From Streptomyces liangshanensis (GTDB lineage: Bacteria > Actinomycetota > Actinomycetes > Streptomycetales > Streptomycetaceae), in contig NZ_CP050177.1 of the NCBI RefSeq assembly GCF_011694815.1, forward strand, positions 5,310,001-5,374,000: a stretch of 64,000 nt of DNA, written 5' to 3'. The notes beneath the pieces were generated by a model, which saw nothing but the letters and a program-made list of their open reading frames with translations, ran no database searches and was not told where the DNA came from. How positions within the stretch are numbered: the stretch's first letter is position 1; the number at the start of each line of letters is the position of its first letter. A program made the position numbers and the translations under genes. This document shows, piece after piece, positions 62,928 to 64,000 of this stretch.

Positions 62928-64000
62928 TCACCTCGGCAGGACCACCACGTACGCCGCCGGGTCCCGCTCGTCCGCCGCCGTCAGCGCCGTCCCCACCACC
63001 ATCGCCTGCTGCTCCAGGGACTCCCGCAGCTTCCTCGGCGTCAGATGGACGACCGTGACGCCCAGCCGCTCCAGGTGCTCCCGCTTGCGGGCGTACTCCG
63101 ACCAGATCGCGTCGTCGTCCTGCGGCCCGCCCTGCCGGGGCGCCCGCGTGTCCAGCTCCACGGCCACCGCCTGCTCCGGCCAGTACGCGTCGACCCCGCC
63201 CAGGTGCAGGCCGCCCGGGAGCCGCAGGTCGACGTTCCAGACCGGCTCGGGCAGCGCGTACGTCCGCACCATCTCGTACAACCGCCCCTCGGCCAGCGAC
63301 CGCCCCTCCGCGAGCAGCGCGTCTACCGCGTCGACCACATGCGGGCGGGCCAGCAGCCGCGCCTGGTTCAACTCCCGCACAACAGCGGCCGGTTCGCAGT
63401 GACCACCGCGTACCGCCTCGGCCAGCACCGCCCGTACGTCTGCCGCCTCCGACAGCTCCGCGACCGCGTCGGCCACCGCGCGCGCCACCGGCGCCACCGG
63501 CACCCCGGTCACCAGCTCGGGCCGGGGCAGCGCGTGGGCGCGGATCAGCCGGGCGAACCCCGTGGACCGCAGCCGGCGGGTACGCGGCACGAGCACGTCG
63601 ATCACGTCGAGGGCCCGCAACCCCGGGGTGGACCCGAACCCGTGCAACGCCAGCGCGGCGAGGCCCGTCACCATCACCCCGCCGTACGGGGACGCCGGGG
63701 GACGGGCGGAGGGAGAAACCGAGGAAGAAACGGAGGGAGAGGGCGACGGGACCGACCCCGGCTGCGCCGGCACCCCCTTCGCCTCCGGCCCCGGCCGCCC
63801 CGCGTACAACAGCACCGCGTGCAGCCGCTCCTCGCTCGTCGGCGCCCCCGGGTGCAACAGGTAGACCCCCGGCAGCAGTTGCTGCCAGGGGCCACCGGGC
63901 CGGCACTGCGCGGCGGCGCGCGCGGCCGCGACGCCGTGCTCGCGCAGTTGTGCGGCCGAGAACACGCGGCGCCGCACCGCGTCGACGAGGTGACTGAGGG
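62928..64000 (-). CDS. AbiEi-like / DUF559 endonuclease-fold protein (5' end may lie outside)
   Basis: A GTG at 63977 gives 349 residues, but the frame stays open to the window edge (LSHLVDAV precedes), so the true start may be outside. The N-terminus (FSAAQLREHGVAAARAAAQCR ... QLLPGVYLLHPG) is like the winged helix of AbiEi-type antitoxins. The middle has VTGLAALALHGFG. The C-terminal 130 residues look like a Vsr/DUF559 nuclease fold: LHLGGVDAYWPEQAVAVELD, WSEYARKREHLERLGVTVVHLTPRKL. A Ser/Pro linker lies near residues 70-95. Relatives are numerous in actinobacteria and usually lack a toxin partner. Function is uncertain. Confidence 0.7.
   Translation of the reverse strand, partial: LSHLVDAVRRRVFSAAQLREHGVAAARAAAQCRPGGPWQQLLPGVYLLHPGAPTSEERLHAVLLYAGRPGPEAKGVPAQPGSVPSPSPSVSSSVSPSARPPASPYGGVMVTGLAALALHGFGSTPGLRALDVIDVLVPRTRRLRSTGFARLIRAHALPRPELVTGVPVAPVARAVADAVAELSEAADVRAVLAEAVRGGHCEPAAVVRELNQARLLARPHVVDAVDALLAEGRSLAEGRLYEMVRTYALPEPVWNVDLRLPGGLHLGGVDAYWPEQAVAVELDTRAPRQGGPQDDDAIWSEYARKREHLERLGVTVVHLTPRKLRESLEQQAMVVGTALTAADERDPAAYVVVLPR

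Overview
The window is high-GC, densely packed actinobacterial DNA with strong G/C preference at third codon positions, frequent GTG starts, ATGA/GTGA gene overlaps, hairpin terminators mostly without a T-tract, and gene families typical of Streptomyces: SsbB with two dynamin-like GTPases, DUF5753-type XRE regulators, LAxTG-anchored surface protein, the csn chitosan-oligosaccharide locus, PepN and Asd. From memory the order dynA-dynB-ssbB ... csnK-to-csnR ... malQ ... pepN ... asd resembles a core-chromosome stretch of Streptomyces coelicolor (roughly the SCO2640-SCO2685 neighbourhood), so Streptomyces or a close relative is the likely source. No insertion sequence, prophage or CRISPR array was seen.

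Layout. 1-9.2 kb: an O-methyltransferase fused to a PNPOx-like domain (cut by the window edge), a MazG-like pyrophosphohydrolase, a molybdopterin-binding regulator, a DUF371/RsmI-like fusion, a KamB-type 16S rRNA A1408 methyltransferase, a DUF574-type methyltransferase behind 14-bp tandem repeats, a LuxR regulator, and a divergent XRE regulator / DJ-1-SnoaL pair. 9.3-14.2 kb: tRNA-Arg(UCU), then dynA-dynB-ssbB, associated with sporulation division and chromosome handling. 14.4-20.4 kb: thioester (TQXA) surface protein, a 5'-truncated gene remnant, a hydrolase lipoprotein, and ettA-thioesterase-hypothetical. 20.4-22 kb: truncated haemoglobin and a PCMT-like methyltransferase.

22-33.1 kb (all minus strand) is the most striking block: a GlnX-like four-helix membrane protein, a GlnH-like amino-acid-binding protein, a coiled-coil protein, a PknG kinase, a PP2C phosphatase, a TerY-like vWA protein and an FHA protein. 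This joins the mycobacterial GlnX-GlnH-PknG sensory relay to a vWA/phosphatase/kinase triad plus a phosphothreonine reader, which suggests one complete extracellular-amino-acid phospho-signalling pathway.

33.5-40.6 kb: csnR-EFGHK (ROK repressor, sugar-binding protein, two permeases, GH4 hydrolase, sugar kinase) with a good promoter and a palindromic operator. 40.7-49.2 kb: MscS channel, HNH nuclease, a hexanucleotide repeat, a GH84-like hexosaminidase with an altered catalytic pair, and a small repeat protein with MalQ. 49.3-52.2 kb: an accessory-looking cassette of DUF6879 fusion, DUF5753 XRE regulator, a 46-residue Gly/Asp-rich peptide and a translationally coupled PIMT-like methyltransferase. 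This matches the layout of imiditide-type (aspartimide) peptide clusters. 52.3-64 kb: pepN, a small conserved gene, asd, an ECF sigma/membrane-protein pair, a large secreted subtilase with EF-hand-like loops, a secreted serine hydrolase and an AbiEi/DUF559-like protein at the edge.
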